Assembly: GCA_934216615.1 (NCBI GenBank)
Contig: CAKQCB010000001.1
Span: 1 to 64,000, forward strand
Source: an uncultured Anaerolineae bacterium
Lineage (GTDB): Bacteria > Chloroflexota > Anaerolineae > Aggregatilineales > Phototrophicaceae
DNA length: 64,000 bases
Direction of reading: 5' to 3'
Within the stretch, counting starts at the first letter, position 1, and every line of letters starts with the position of its first letter. The translations under genes were made by a program, and so were the position numbers. The notes under the pieces were generated by a model. It did no database searches, was not told the DNA's origin, and saw only the letters and a list, made by a program, of their open reading frames with translations. Shown here piece after piece: positions 42,294 to 51,925 of this stretch.

Positions 42294-43730
42294 ATGACGA
42301 CTGTTACGAGAACTTCTCCTAATCAAGGGTTTTTAGTACGGCTAAAGGCGTTTATTTCACAACCGAAATTTGCCTTGCCTCTAGCCATCATTTATTGTGT
42401 GGTTTCGGTACTGTTACTGCTGTCATTGGATCGCCGTTCGCTGTGGTATCCACTCGCAAATATTTTTGCATTCTCTTTCTTCGTGCTTTCGCCAATGATC
42501 GTGTTAGGCATGCCTATCACCAATCGGATTAAAGGCATCATCATTTTCATCATGATTTTGATCGTGATGCCTTTGGTCGGTATTTCGAATACCTCTTATT
42601 TAGAGTTGGCGATTCAGATCAGCATTTTCGCAGGGCTGGCGCTTGGCTTAAATGTCGTGGTTGGCTTCGCGGGTTTGCTCGACTTAGGCTATGTCGCATT
42701 CTTCGCTGTCGGCGCGTATCTGTGGGGGATGTTCACCTCACAAGCGCCAACGACGTTCCGTGTGGCGGGGCAAATTGTGCCTGACTGGGCGTTTTACATC
42801 TTCATTTTCTTAGGGCTTGCGGCGGCGGCGCTGGTCGGTATTTTACTCGGCTTGCCTGTGCTTCGCCTGCGTGGGGATTATCTCGCGATTGTGACCTTGG
42901 GCTTTGGCGAAATGATCCGTATTTTGGCGCGTAATGCCGACAGTCCGATCAATTTCACCAACGGCCCGCAAGGGTTACATGGAATTTCGAGTCCACCGTT
43001 ACCCGGTTTCTTAACGCCATTTGTCGAAGGAATTGCGGGGACGCTCGGCATCCGTATGGATAACCCTACGGTTGTGGCAAAACAGCTCCTATTTTACATC
43101 CTCGCAATTAGTATCTTGCTGGTTGTCGTTGTGGTGTGCCGTCGTCTGCAAGATTCGCCGATTGGTCGCGCTTGGACAGCCATCCGCGAAGATGAAGTTG
43201 CCGCGATTGCGATGGGTGTTCCCCTCGTGAAAATGAAACTTCTCGCTTTTGCGACAGGGGCATCTTTCGGTGGCGCGATTGGGGTGTTATACGCCGCCAA
43301 ACAGACCTATATCGACCCGCAAAGTTTTGTGTTGATTCAATCCATCACAATTTTGGCGATGGTGATTGTAGGTGGATTGGGAAGTATTCGCGGTGTCATC
43401 CTCGGTGGCATGATCATCACCTTGTTAGATTTGCATGTTTTAGTGAACCTTTCCCAACAACTGAACGGTCTCAAAAATGCGGATTTTGTAATTCCGCTAA
43501 TTAATTTCCCGATTCGTAATTGGCCTTCACAGCTTGACCCTGCGAAATATCAGCCGTTTGTCTTCGGCTTGATCTTGGTCTTGATGATGTTGTTCAGACC
43601 TGCGGGGTTACTGCCGGAAAGCCGCCGTAAGATGGAGTTGGCTGGGGAAGACAGTGACTTTGATGAAATTGATGAACCGCCAAATCCTACGATTCCTTCT
43701 GACCCCGCACCTGTAGTCAGTGGAGACTAG
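42294..43730 (+). CDS. livM: Branched-chain amino-acid ABC permease LivM
   Basis: This 478-residue second permease of the importer has the family core (IFAGLALGLNVVVGFAGLLDLGYVAFFAVGAYLWG, LPVLRLRGDYLAIVTLGFGEMIRI, GRAWTAIREDEVAAIAMGVP, KMKLLAFATGASFGGAIGVLYA). An extended N-terminus has extra hydrophobic segments, as in E. coli LivM. The acidic, Pro-rich C-terminal tail (~455-478) is cytoplasmic. It starts two bases after livH. Confidence 0.93.
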   Translation: MTTVTRTSPNQGFLVRLKAFISQPKFALPLAIIYCVVSVLLLLSLDRRSLWYPLANIFAFSFFVLSPMIVLGMPITNRIKGIIIFIMILIVMPLVGISNTSYLELAIQISIFAGLALGLNVVVGFAGLLDLGYVAFFAVGAYLWGMFTSQAPTTFRVAGQIVPDWAFYIFIFLGLAAAALVGILLGLPVLRLRGDYLAIVTLGFGEMIRILARNADSPINFTNGPQGLHGISSPPLPGFLTPFVEGIAGTLGIRMDNPTVVAKQLLFYILAISILLVVVVVCRRLQDSPIGRAWTAIREDEVAAIAMGVPLVKMKLLAFATGASFGGAIGVLYAAKQTYIDPQSFVLIQSITILAMVIVGGLGSIRGVILGGMIITLLDLHVLVNLSQQLNGLKNADFVIPLINFPIRNWPSQLDPAKYQPFVFGLILVLMMLFRPAGLLPESRRKMELAGEDSDFDEIDEPPNPTIPSDPAPVVSGD

Positions 43731-43739
43731 GAAACGACA

Positions 43740-44546
43740 ATGTTGATATTAGATGTGCAGAATTTAGTGAAGTCCTTTGGCGGTATTCGCGCTGTCCGTG
43801 ATGTTAGCGTGTCGATCCAAAAAGATAGCATCAGCTCGATCATTGGGCCGAACGGGGCGGGCAAAACCACGTTCTTTAACTTGCTGACAGGCATTTATAA
43901 ACCCGACCAAGGCAAGATCACCTTTGATGGAAACAAGTCCCTCATCGGTTTGCGTCCGGATCAGGTCAATGCGGTGGGGGTCGCCCGTACCTTCCAGAGT
44001 ATTCGGTTGTTCCCCACGATGTCCGTACTTGAAAATGTAATGGTGGGTGCGCATACACGCTTGAAGATGTCAGTCATCCATACGTTGTTCAGAACCCCAT
44101 CTTTTCAAAAGCAAGAAGAAGATGTCACCCAGAAAGCGCGTGACTTGCTTCGTTTCGTCGGTTTGGCAGGGAAGGGTGATGAAATTGCCCGTAACTTGCC
44201 CTATGGCGATCAACGCCGTATTGAGATTGCGCGGGCTTTAGCCAGCGAGCCTCAACTCATTCTGTTAGATGAACCGACGGCGGGAATGAACCCGCAAGAG
44301 AGCGAAGAAGCGATGAATTTGTTTCGGCGTATTCGCGACGAACGTGGGGTGACGGTGGTATTGATCGAACATGATATGCGGGTGGTCATGGGCATTAGTG
44401 AACACATCAGCGTATTGGATTATGGACAGAAAATTGCGGATGGGACGCCTGATGATATCCGTGCCAATCCGCGTGTAGTCGAAGCGTATCTTGGACGTCG
44501 TGCCGCTGGCATTGCGAAAGAAGGGGGTGATCCTCATGATGCTTGA
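43740..44546 (+). CDS. livG: Branched-chain amino-acid ABC ATPase LivG
   Basis: This 268-residue ATPase has Walker A GPNGAGKTTFFN (~residues 37-48), a LivG-type Q-loop region VARTFQSIRLFPTMSVLENVMVG, a signature reduced to LPYGDQRRIEIARAL, and Walker [13 protein letters not shown]. The C-terminal PDDIRANPRVVEAYLG is the LivG/LivF tail. It overlaps livF by 11 bases. Confidence 0.94.
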   Translation: MLILDVQNLVKSFGGIRAVRDVSVSIQKDSISSIIGPNGAGKTTFFNLLTGIYKPDQGKITFDGNKSLIGLRPDQVNAVGVARTFQSIRLFPTMSVLENVMVGAHTRLKMSVIHTLFRTPSFQKQEEDVTQKARDLLRFVGLAGKGDEIARNLPYGDQRRIEIARALASEPQLILLDEPTAGMNPQESEEAMNLFRRIRDERGVTVVLIEHDMRVVMGISEHISVLDYGQKIADGTPDDIRANPRVVEAYLGRRAAGIAKEGGDPHDA

Positions 44547-45246
44547 ACTTGAAGGATTGCATACCTACTATGGGCATATTCATGCGCTCAAAGGTGTGGA
44601 TTTAACCGTCAATGAAGGCGAAGTTGTGACGTTGGTCGGCACGAATGGCGCGGGCAAGAGTACCACGCTGCGCACCATCAGCGGGATGGTGCGCGCCAAA
44701 CGGGGTGCGGTACGTCTCAAAGGGAAAGATATTACAGGACGTAAACCGCATGAAATCGCCGCGTTAGGCATCGGCCATGTGCCGGAAGGGCGTCGAATTT
44801 TCCCCTTGTTGACGGTGCGAGAAAACCTTGAAATTGGCGCGTGGAATGTGAAAAGTCGCGCCCAAATCAACGAACGCATTGAACAAGCCTACGAATTGTT
44901 TCCGCGTTTGAAAGAACGCGCCTTTCAAAAAGGTGGGACACTTTCGGGCGGTGAACAACAAATGTTGGCGATGAGCCGTGCTTTGATGTCTGACCCCTCG
45001 ATTTTGTTATTAGATGAGCCTTCGATGGGGTTAGCGCCTGTTTTGGTGGAAGGCATCTTTGACATCATCACCCGTATCAACTCGTTGGGTAAAACCATCC
45101 TGTTGGTGGAACAAAATGCGTTGATGGCCTTAGAGGTCGCGCATCGTGGGTATGTGTTGCAAACAGGGGAAGTTGTCCTTGCCGACAAAGCCAATATCTT
45201 GCTCAATAACGACATGGTGCGTAAGGCGTATTTGGGCGAGTCCTAA
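44536..45246 (+). CDS. livF: Branched-chain amino-acid ABC ATPase LivF
   Basis: This 236-residue ATPase has Walker A GTNGAGKSTTLR, signature LSGGEQQMLAMSRAL, Walker B ILLLDEPSMGLAP and the LivF-typical VPEGRRIFPLLTVRENLEIGA. ATG 44536 has GGGGGTG about 5 bases upstream, inside the livG end; an in-frame start at 44491 would add a leader absent in the family. It is the last gene of the operon. Confidence 0.94.
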   Translation: MMLELEGLHTYYGHIHALKGVDLTVNEGEVVTLVGTNGAGKSTTLRTISGMVRAKRGAVRLKGKDITGRKPHEIAALGIGHVPEGRRIFPLLTVRENLEIGAWNVKSRAQINERIEQAYELFPRLKERAFQKGGTLSGGEQQMLAMSRALMSDPSILLLDEPSMGLAPVLVEGIFDIITRINSLGKTILLVEQNALMALEVAHRGYVLQTGEVVLADKANILLNNDMVRKAYLGES

Positions 45247-45268
45247 AAACGGTTTGTTTCCGAAATAT

Positions 45269-45308
45269 AAAAGACCTTCCAGTTCATTTTGGAAGGTCTT
45301 TTGTTTTG
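45269..45308 (+). terminator. Terminator of the liv operon
   Basis: AAGACCTTCCA pairs with TGGAAGGTCTT, with a short loop, followed by TTGTTTT. Confidence 0.88.
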
Positions 45309-45336
45309 TGGGCTTCGCAGGATTAATAACTTGTAT

Positions 45337-46530
45337 TTAGACAATCGCGTTCAAGCCGGTCAGGTCACGCCCCAGCAAGAGCAAGTTGATTTCATTTGTT
45401 CCTTCGTAAGTGTAGATGATTTCCGCGTCCATCATCAACCGTGCCACATGGTTTTCAATCAGGATGCCGTTCCCGCCCATCAACTCGCGCGCCAGTTGGG
45501 TGACATAACGGGCTTTGCGCGCGTTGTTGTATTTCGCCATCGACGCAATGCCTTCGGTCATTTGTTCGGTAGCAAGTAACTGCGTGAGTTGGAAACATAG
45601 GATTTGCATCAAAGTGGTTTCGGTTGCCATCTCGGCCAATTTTTGTTGAATCAATTGGTAAGCGCCGATGGGCTTGCCAAACTGTTCGCGGGTCTTGGCA
45701 TATTCAAGCGCATGTTCAAACGCGCCTGTGGCCACGCCTGCCGCTTCCCATGCCACGCCAAAACGCCCGACAAATAACACTTTGGCGGTGTCGCGGAAGG
45801 AACGGGTTTTTGCCAGTCGGTTTTCCACCGGAACGCGGACATTGTTCAAGGTGATGTTGGCGTTGAGTACCGCACGTTTACCGATCTTCCCTTGTAGGTC
45901 AACAATTTCTACGCCTTCGGTTTGGTTGGGGTCTTCGATGACAAACCCGCCGAACTCGCCATTTTCATCGCGCGCCCAAATGATGAGCAGGTCTGCAATC
46001 GACGCATTCCCGATCCAGCGTTTCGCACCATTGAGGATATAGACATCGCCTTCTTTTGTCGCGGTGGTCTCCACATTCACGGCATCTGAACCGCGATGCG
46101 GTTCGGTCAACCCAAACGCGCCGATCTTTTCTAAGCGTGCCATCGGCGGTAACCAACGTTCGCGCTGTTCGTTCGACCCCAATAAGCCGACAGAACCCAT
46201 CGCCAAACCCGAATGAACACCGTAGAAGGTTGAAATCGAACCGTCACCTTTGGCGAGTTCAAACATCGTCAACCCCATCTCTAAGGGGTCGAGCGCGGCA
46301 CATTCATACCCGCGAAGAATCCCACCCATGATGCCCAAGTCTTTCATCTGCATGGCGATATCGCGGGGGAATTCTGCTTTATCCCAGTAAGGATTAATAT
46401 TTGGAAGGACTGTATTTTGAACAAATTGGCGCACGCGGTCACGGGTGGCTTTTTGTTGATCGCTTAAAAAACTTTCCATCTTAAAAAAGTCAAAAGGGGC
46501 GGTTGCTTTTGCGTCTTGTCCGTCAAGCAT
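45337..46530 (-). CDS. Acyl-CoA dehydrogenase (glutaryl-CoA dehydrogenase-like)
   Basis: This 397-residue FAD enzyme has FGLTEPHRGSDAVNVETTA and GAKRWIGNASIADLLIIWAR (FAD and substrate loops), then RFGVAWEAAGVATGAFEHALEYAKTREQFGKPIGAYQLIQQKLAEM. The catalytic glutamate is in YTYEGTNEINLLLLGRDLTG near residue 375, the pattern shared with glutaryl-CoA dehydrogenase. It oxidises an acyl-CoA to the enoyl-CoA, passing electrons to ETF. The start ATG follows GGAG by 8 bases. It is divergent from ridA, with a perfect inverted repeat between them. Confidence 0.88.
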   Translation of the reverse strand: MLDGQDAKATAPFDFFKMESFLSDQQKATRDRVRQFVQNTVLPNINPYWDKAEFPRDIAMQMKDLGIMGGILRGYECAALDPLEMGLTMFELAKGDGSISTFYGVHSGLAMGSVGLLGSNEQRERWLPPMARLEKIGAFGLTEPHRGSDAVNVETTATKEGDVYILNGAKRWIGNASIADLLIIWARDENGEFGGFVIEDPNQTEGVEIVDLQGKIGKRAVLNANITLNNVRVPVENRLAKTRSFRDTAKVLFVGRFGVAWEAAGVATGAFEHALEYAKTREQFGKPIGAYQLIQQKLAEMATETTLMQILCFQLTQLLATEQMTEGIASMAKYNNARKARYVTQLARELMGGNGILIENHVARLMMDAEIIYTYEGTNEINLLLLGRDLTGLNAIV

Positions 46531-46559
46531 TATGTAAACTCCACACTTTAAAATATAGA

Positions 46560-46583
46560 TTAATCTAATCGTCGTTAGATTAA
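46560..46583. promoter_or_regulatory. Perfect inverted repeat between divergent acyl-CoA dehydrogenase and RidA genes
   Basis: TTAATCTAA-N6-TTAGATTAA has perfect 9-bp arms. It lies 30 bases upstream of the dehydrogenase start and about 100 bases before the RidA start, a normal place for a TetR- or FadR-like operator. No such regulator gene is adjacent. Confidence 0.5.
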
Positions 46584-46680
46584 ATTAGTTTAACATGAAA
46601 TCTGCAAAATGCCTGTACTTGTACATAGCATAGTTGCGTCTGTAGCAGTAGTATATGGGCTACAGAGGAGTGAATACGGA

Positions 46681-47073
46681 ATGGGCGAACGGATTAATAT
46701 TTCTACGGGAACACCGTGGGAAAAATTTGCAGGATATTCGCGCGCGGTGCGCATTGGCGATCATATTTATATTTCAGGGACGACGGCCAGTGACGAAAGC
46801 GGCGCGGTGATGGGGGAAACCCCGTACGAACAAACAGTATATATTTTCAAAAAGATCGAGCAGGCGCTCATCGAATCCGGCGCGACGCTCAACGATGTGG
46901 TGCGCACGCGGATGTTTGTGACGGATATTGACCGTTGGGAAGAAGTCGCCCAAGCGCATGGGGAAGTCTTCAGCGAAATTCGCCCCGTCTGTACGCTGGT
47001 TGCGGTGAAGGCGCTTGTCACCAGCGAACATCTCGTCGAAATCGAAGTGGATGCGCTGGTGCAGTCACACTAA
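46681..47073 (+). CDS. RidA-family (YjgF/YER057c/UK114) imine deaminase-like protein
   Basis: This 130-residue protein has the RidA fold sequence RAVRIGDHIYISGTTASDE, TRMFVTDIDRWEEVAQAHGEVF and the RPVCTLVAVKAL strand with the conserved substrate-binding Arg. Archetypal RidA hydrolyses reactive enamine/imine intermediates from PLP enzymes; this subgroup (fused N-terminal strand GTPWEKFAGYSRA) may have other substrates. ATG 46681 is preceded by GAGGAG; the frame extends to 46609 without support. Confidence 0.87.
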   Translation: MGERINISTGTPWEKFAGYSRAVRIGDHIYISGTTASDESGAVMGETPYEQTVYIFKKIEQALIESGATLNDVVRTRMFVTDIDRWEEVAQAHGEVFSEIRPVCTLVAVKALVTSEHLVEIEVDALVQSH

Positions 47074-47119
47074 AACCTGCGTCAGCGTTGGATAGTTTAT
47101 TTAGAGGAACAGTACAATC

Positions 47120-47839
47120 ATGGCAATTCGAGTCACAATTTGGAACGAAGGTCGTCACGAGAAGGTCAATGCAAAGGTCGCCGAAGTATATCCCGAAGGG
47201 TTACACGGCACGATTGCAGGGTTTTTACGGGCGGCTGGCTTTGAAACGACAATCGCGACATTGGATGATCCCGAACACGGCTTGACCGATGAAGTGCTTG
47301 CCAACACCGACGTGATGACGTGGTGGGGTCATTTGGCACACGGGGACGTTTCGGACGAAATTGTTGAAAAAGTTTACAACCGCGTGCAAGAAGGCATGGG
47401 TTTGATCGTCCTCCATTCAGGTCACTTCTCGAAAATCTTCAAGAAACTGATGGGGACCAGCGGGAATTTACAATGGCGTGAAATTGGCGAAAAAGAACGT
47501 TTATGGGTGGTCAATTCTGCACACCCTATCGCCCATGATCTGCCCCCCTATTTTGAACTTGAAAACGAAGAAATGTACGGCGAACCTTTCGGCATCCCCG
47601 AACCGGATTCACTCGTATTTGTGAGCTGGTTTGCAGGGGGCGAAGTGTTCCGTTCTGGGGCGGCCTATTATCGTGGGCAAGGGAAAGTATTCTATTTCCG
47701 CCCGGGCCATGAAACCTTCCCGACCTATCACGATCCTATGATTCAAAAGGTGATTATTAATGCGATCAACTGGGCGATGCCCACAAACGGCCCGCGCATT
47801 ACGGTTGATAATCGCCCCGAACAGCTTGAAAAGTTATAA
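47120..47839 (+). CDS. ThuA-like (trehalose utilisation-type) class I glutamine amidotransferase-fold protein
   Basis: The protein has 239 residues and contains [109 protein letters not shown] motifs of the ThuA family. There is no glutaminase cysteine in the nucleophile elbow (LHSGH). The family is linked to sugar metabolism, but the reaction is not established. It lies 46 bases after the RidA gene, probably in one operon. Confidence 0.85.
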   Translation: MAIRVTIWNEGRHEKVNAKVAEVYPEGLHGTIAGFLRAAGFETTIATLDDPEHGLTDEVLANTDVMTWWGHLAHGDVSDEIVEKVYNRVQEGMGLIVLHSGHFSKIFKKLMGTSGNLQWREIGEKERLWVVNSAHPIAHDLPPYFELENEEMYGEPFGIPEPDSLVFVSWFAGGEVFRSGAAYYRGQGKVFYFRPGHETFPTYHDPMIQKVIINAINWAMPTNGPRITVDNRPEQLEKL

Positions 47840-47871
47840 CTGCCTGTTAAAAATACGATGTGTATGACGAG

Positions 47872-47914
47872 TTTCACCCCTTAATTTGGTTGCTTGAGGG
47901 GTGAAATTCTGTTT
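47872..47914 (+). terminator. Terminator after the thuA-like gene
   Basis: TTTCACCCCT pairs with GAGGGGTGAAA (one G-T pair) around a 14-base loop, followed by TTCTGTTT. It overlaps possible upstream starts of the next gene and so supports its ATG at 47933. Confidence 0.7.
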
Positions 47915-47932
47915 AAGGTGTTGGATACTCAC

Positions 47933-48697
47933 ATGACAGAGTTACAGCCGTTCCTTGAATTTGCGTTGGATGCGATTTTTCAATCAGGGCAAGTCACGTT
48001 AGGCTATTTTCAAACGAGCCTTGAGATCGAACGTAAAGCCGATGCGTCCCCCGTCACCCTTGCGGATAAAAATGCGGAACAATTATTGCGTCGTTTGGTC
48101 GAAGAACGTTTTCCTGATCACGGCATCATCGGTGAAGAATTTGGCGAATATGCGAGCGATGCCGAATGGACATGGATTATCGACCCCATCGACGGGACAA
48201 AGTCGTTTATTTCCGGCGTCCCGCTGTACGGATGTTTAATCGCGCTGGTGCGAAATCGTCAGCCTGTGTTGGGCGTGATGCACTTTCCCGCGCTCAAAGA
48301 GACGATCTACGCGGCAAAAGGACAGGGCTGTTTTTGGAACGGTCGGCGTACCCGCGTCTCGCATGTGAGTAGTTTAAACGATGCCGTTTTATTAGCGAGT
48401 GAAATCAATTTATTTGATCGTGCTCAACGTCGCGCCCAATTTGATCGTTTGGTGGCGGGCACGTTGTTTCAGCGTACATGGGGGGATGCCTATGGTTATG
48501 CGCTCGTGGCAACAGGTCGCGCCGACATCATGATTGACCCCATCATGAAAGTGTGGGATTGTGCGCCGATGCAGGTTATCTTAGAAGAAGCAGGCGGAAC
48601 CTTCACCGACTGGCGAGGGGAACCGACTATCTGGGCTTCTGAATCCGTAGCGACAAACAGCAAACTCTATAAAGACGTATTGGCCTTATTATCATGA
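47933..48697 (+). CDS. hisN: Inositol-monophosphatase-family histidinol-phosphatase (HisN type)
   Basis: This 254-residue Mg2+-dependent phosphatase has GEEFGEY (metal Glu), WIIDPIDGTKSFISGVPLYGCLIAL (metal Asp pair and HisN-type 'TKSFI.G.PL.G') and MKVWDCAPMQVILEEAGG (catalytic Asp). It probably removes phosphate from L-histidinol phosphate, but inositol-1-phosphate cannot be excluded. ATG 47933 is preferred; an in-frame TTG at 47894 lies in the terminator hairpin. The stop overlaps menA (ATGA). Confidence 0.85.
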   Translation: MTELQPFLEFALDAIFQSGQVTLGYFQTSLEIERKADASPVTLADKNAEQLLRRLVEERFPDHGIIGEEFGEYASDAEWTWIIDPIDGTKSFISGVPLYGCLIALVRNRQPVLGVMHFPALKETIYAAKGQGCFWNGRRTRVSHVSSLNDAVLLASEINLFDRAQRRAQFDRLVAGTLFQRTWGDAYGYALVATGRADIMIDPIMKVWDCAPMQVILEEAGGTFTDWRGEPTIWASESVATNSKLYKDVLALLS

Positions 48698-49617
48698 CAC
48701 CGACTAGCTTACCTGCTCCAAAAAATAAATTTGAGGCGTGGTATCGTGCCGCACGACCACGTACTTTAACCGCGACCTATGTCCCTTTAGGACTTGCCGC
48801 TGCGATTGCGATTCAACAGGGGGTTTTTGACGGCGTGCGTTTTGTGCTGTCCTTGATTGCGGCCTTGTTCTTGCAAATTGCGGCCAACTTAATCAACGAA
48901 TATTTTGACTTCAAGCGCGGTGCGGAAGACCTCAAAGTGGCGGGGCAGGGGATGATCCTCAAAAATCAACTGTTAACCCCGCGTGAAGTGTTACTCGGCG
49001 CGATTGTGACGGTGTTACTTGGGGTCATCATCGGCCTATTTTTGCTCACTCAAAGTGGTCCGTTACTCTTTTGGATCGGCTTAGGCGGTGTGCTCGTCGT
49101 CATTTTGTATACGGCGGGGCCTTTCCCACTGGCGTATAACGGCTTAGGCGAAATCGTCGTCTTTATTTTCATGGGGCCGTTGATGGTGTTAGGCGCTTAT
49201 TATGTGATGCACCCTGTCTTTGATTGGACGCCGATTTGGGTCGGGGTTCCGGTCGGGTTCATGGTCGCTGCGATCATGAGCGCGAATAATATCCGTGACA
49301 TCAATTCTGACCGCGCTGTGAATAAACGCACATTAGCCGTATTGCTCGGTCTACAACCCGCACGCATCATCTATTTGATCCTCGTCGGCGGGGCGTATGT
49401 CATGGTTGGGTTGATGATTTTTGTGGGCATCATGCCCGTGACGACGCTGATTGTACTGGTCACTGTACCCGAAGCCTATCGCCTAATTCAGATCATTTTT
49501 AGCGACCATGAACCGCAAAAACTGCATGGCGCTCAAGGCCGAACCGCCAAACTACATGGGCGATTCGGCTTCTGGTTAGTGATCGGTTGGGCAATTGCGC
49601 TGTTACTCAGCCTTTAG
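48694..49617 (+). CDS. menA: 1,4-dihydroxy-2-naphthoate polyprenyltransferase
   Basis: This 307-residue UbiA-superfamily membrane enzyme has about nine membrane segments and the two Asp-rich motifs NLINEYFDFKRGAED (~residues 67-81) and NNIRDINSDRAVNKRTLAVLLG (~197-218). It prenylates 1,4-dihydroxy-2-naphthoate with loss of CO2 in menaquinone synthesis. No other men genes are in the window. It overlaps hisN by four bases, and its stop overlaps the converging stop of the epimerase-like gene by four bases. Confidence 0.88.
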   Translation: MTPTSLPAPKNKFEAWYRAARPRTLTATYVPLGLAAAIAIQQGVFDGVRFVLSLIAALFLQIAANLINEYFDFKRGAEDLKVAGQGMILKNQLLTPREVLLGAIVTVLLGVIIGLFLLTQSGPLLFWIGLGGVLVVILYTAGPFPLAYNGLGEIVVFIFMGPLMVLGAYYVMHPVFDWTPIWVGVPVGFMVAAIMSANNIRDINSDRAVNKRTLAVLLGLQPARIIYLILVGGAYVMVGLMIFVGIMPVTTLIVLVTVPEAYRLIQIIFSDHEPQKLHGAQGRTAKLHGRFGFWLVIGWAIALLLSL

Positions 49618-50642
49618 GATGAGGCATAGCGTTGCTTGATCGTGGGGATCAGGTATTCATCAAACGCTTTTGTCATATCGAAGTCAGGTTTCCAACCCCA
49701 GTCACGCTGAGCAGCGCTGTCATCCATGTCGGCAGGCCATGAATCGACAATCGATTTGCGTTTACTTTCCTTTTCATACGAAATTTGTGCGTCAGGGAAA
49801 GCGGATTGAACGATGCTGGCAATTTCCCCCGCCGACGGGTTAAAACTGGTGACATTGTAGACGTTACGGCTCAGGTTTTCGGCGGGCGCGTTCGCTAAAG
49901 TCAATAACGCTTTAATCGCGTCAGGCATCACCATAAACGGGATGCGTGTCTCAACGTCAACAAAGGCGTGATATGGTTTTCCTTGCGCCGCCTCATGAAT
50001 CATCTCGGGCGCATAATCGCTGGTGCCACCGCTGGGCATCGTCAACGCGCTGATCAAACCCGGAAAACGCAGGCTACGAAAATCAATACCATAAGGTTCG
50101 GGCGCGGCCGCCAACTGTCGATAATGATTTGAGTAATACCGCCCCAAATGTTCACAGTAGAGTTTATTACACCCGTACATCGTTGTGGGCAAGGTGTATT
50201 GATCTTCGCTTACGGGCGGGGCGCTGTTTTTCGTCTGCAAGTTCGGCATGCCATACACGGCGATGGAACTTGGGAAGATAAACTTGATGCGTTCCCCGAG
50301 CCACTGTGACTGTTCAATCGCGATGTTGAGCAGGTTCAGCGTGCCTTCAACATTGACCGTATGCGCCGCTTCGGGTGTGAATTCCGCACGGGTGGAAAGC
50401 AGGGCGGCGAGGTGGAAAATAGTGTTGATCTCATACTCGCTCATCAAGCGTTGAAGCAGGTTTTTGTCGAGAATATCCCCCACTGCCGACTGTTTGACCA
50501 ACGGCTGTAAGGTTTTATCCAGCGGGTTTAAATCGAGCGTGAGAATATCTACTTGACCTTGTTCGTGAAGCGCATGGATCAACCCGTGACCGACTTCCCC
50601 ATTTGCGCCTGTAATTAAGATGACGGGTTTACGTATCGTCAT
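49614..50642 (-). CDS. SDR-type L-threonine 3-dehydrogenase
   Basis: The 342-residue extended SDR has N-terminal ILITGANGEVGHGLIHAL, IFHLAALLSTRAE and the catalytic pair in MYGCNKLYCEHLGRYY. The motif LRFPGLISALTMPSGGTSDYAPEMI is characteristic of the NAD-epimerase-like threonine dehydrogenases, and the next gene upstream is kbl. It oxidises L-threonine to 2-amino-3-oxobutyrate with NAD+. It starts 31 bases after the kbl stop, in the same operon. Confidence 0.87.
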   Translation of the reverse strand: MTIRKPVILITGANGEVGHGLIHALHEQGQVDILTLDLNPLDKTLQPLVKQSAVGDILDKNLLQRLMSEYEINTIFHLAALLSTRAEFTPEAAHTVNVEGTLNLLNIAIEQSQWLGERIKFIFPSSIAVYGMPNLQTKNSAPPVSEDQYTLPTTMYGCNKLYCEHLGRYYSNHYRQLAAAPEPYGIDFRSLRFPGLISALTMPSGGTSDYAPEMIHEAAQGKPYHAFVDVETRIPFMVMPDAIKALLTLANAPAENLSRNVYNVTSFNPSAGEIASIVQSAFPDAQISYEKESKRKSIVDSWPADMDDSAAQRDWGWKPDFDMTKAFDEYLIPTIKQRYASS

Positions 50643-50673
50643 AAAAAATCCTTATCAACCATATGCGAAGGGG

Positions 50674-51867
50674 TTAATCAATGATGCCCATTTCTTTCCC
50701 GATGGCTTGAAAGGCGTCTAACGCTTGTTCCAGATCATCTTGGGAATGGGCGGCACTGTTCATCACGCGGATGCGCGCCTTGCCACGGGGGACGGTGGGG
50801 AACCCAATTGCCATCGCAAAGATACCGTGTTCAAAGAGCTTCTTGCTGAAAGCCTGAGCAACCTGCGCTTCACCTAACATCACAGGGACAATGGGGGTTG
50901 TGCTTTGACCGATATCAAAACCGAGATTTTGCATTTCGCGTTTGAAGAATTCTGCGTTGGACCATAACCGCGTCACCAATTCATCCGAGGCTTCGAGCAT
51001 CGCCACCGCTTCGATGCACGCCGCGACATCTGGTACAGTCATCGCGCTGGAGAATAAGAAAGGGCGGCCGCGTTGACGTAACCAATCAATGATGATTTGT
51101 TTCCCCGCAACGATCCCGCCGACAACGCCAAACGCCTTGCTCATCGTGCCGATTTCAACATCTACTTGCCCGTGCAAATCAAAATGATCGACGATGCCAC
51201 GCCCACCCTTGCCTAAGACCCCTTCACCATGCGCATCATCAATCATCAACAGAATTTGATGTTCTTTGGCAATGTCTACTAGGTCGGGCAGGGGCGCAAT
51301 ATCACCGTCCATGCTGAATACACCATCGGAAATGATCAACCGTCGGCCGTATTCGCTGGTCTCGGCAATCTTCTGGCGCAAATCATCCATGTCGTTATGC
51401 GCGTACGAAACAATCGTTGCGCGGCTTAGGCGACAGCCATCAATGATGCTGGCGTGGTTGAGCTGGTCAGAGAAAATGACATCCCCTTTGCCGACCAGCG
51501 CGGGGATGGTCGCGAGGTTTGCCGTGAAGCCACTTTGAAACGTGATGACCGCTTCCGCGTGTTTAAATTCAGCCAGACGACGTTCTAACTCTACGTGCAA
51601 ACTCATTGTCCCAGCGATACTGCGTACAGCGCCCGGGCCAATGCCATAAGCGTCAATCGCGTTTTTGGCCGCTTCTTTTAAACGGCTGTGATTTGCTAGA
51701 CCTAAATAATTGTTTGCGCACAGGTTGATGACACGATGCCCATCGACGGTAATCGTGGCATCCATCGGGCTATCAATAGTACGAATGTGATTGAATAAAC
51801 CTTGTTCCTTTAAAGACGCAATTTCTTCTGCAATCCATGCGGTCTTAGGGTCAGTCGCACTTTCCAT
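50674..51867 (-). CDS. kbl: 2-amino-3-ketobutyrate CoA ligase (glycine C-acetyltransferase)
   Basis: This 397-residue PLP enzyme of the alpha-oxoamine synthase family has NNYLGLANHSRLKEAA, GAVRSIAGTMSLHVELERRLAEF, DDAHGEGVLGKGGRGI and the PLP lysine in IGTMSKAFGVVGG (~241). The C-terminal ends GKARIRVMNSAAHSQDDLEQAL. With the SDR threonine dehydrogenase downstream it splits threonine into glycine and acetyl-CoA. Confidence 0.92.
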   Translation of the reverse strand: MESATDPKTAWIAEEIASLKEQGLFNHIRTIDSPMDATITVDGHRVINLCANNYLGLANHSRLKEAAKNAIDAYGIGPGAVRSIAGTMSLHVELERRLAEFKHAEAVITFQSGFTANLATIPALVGKGDVIFSDQLNHASIIDGCRLSRATIVSYAHNDMDDLRQKIAETSEYGRRLIISDGVFSMDGDIAPLPDLVDIAKEHQILLMIDDAHGEGVLGKGGRGIVDHFDLHGQVDVEIGTMSKAFGVVGGIVAGKQIIIDWLRQRGRPFLFSSAMTVPDVAACIEAVAMLEASDELVTRLWSNAEFFKREMQNLGFDIGQSTTPIVPVMLGEAQVAQAFSKKLFEHGIFAMAIGFPTVPRGKARIRVMNSAAHSQDDLEQALDAFQAIGKEMGIID

Positions 51868-51925
51868 TCGGCGAACTCCTTAGTTAGATGATTTCGGTCG
51901 AGAGCATCGTTTGCTTACAGGGTGA

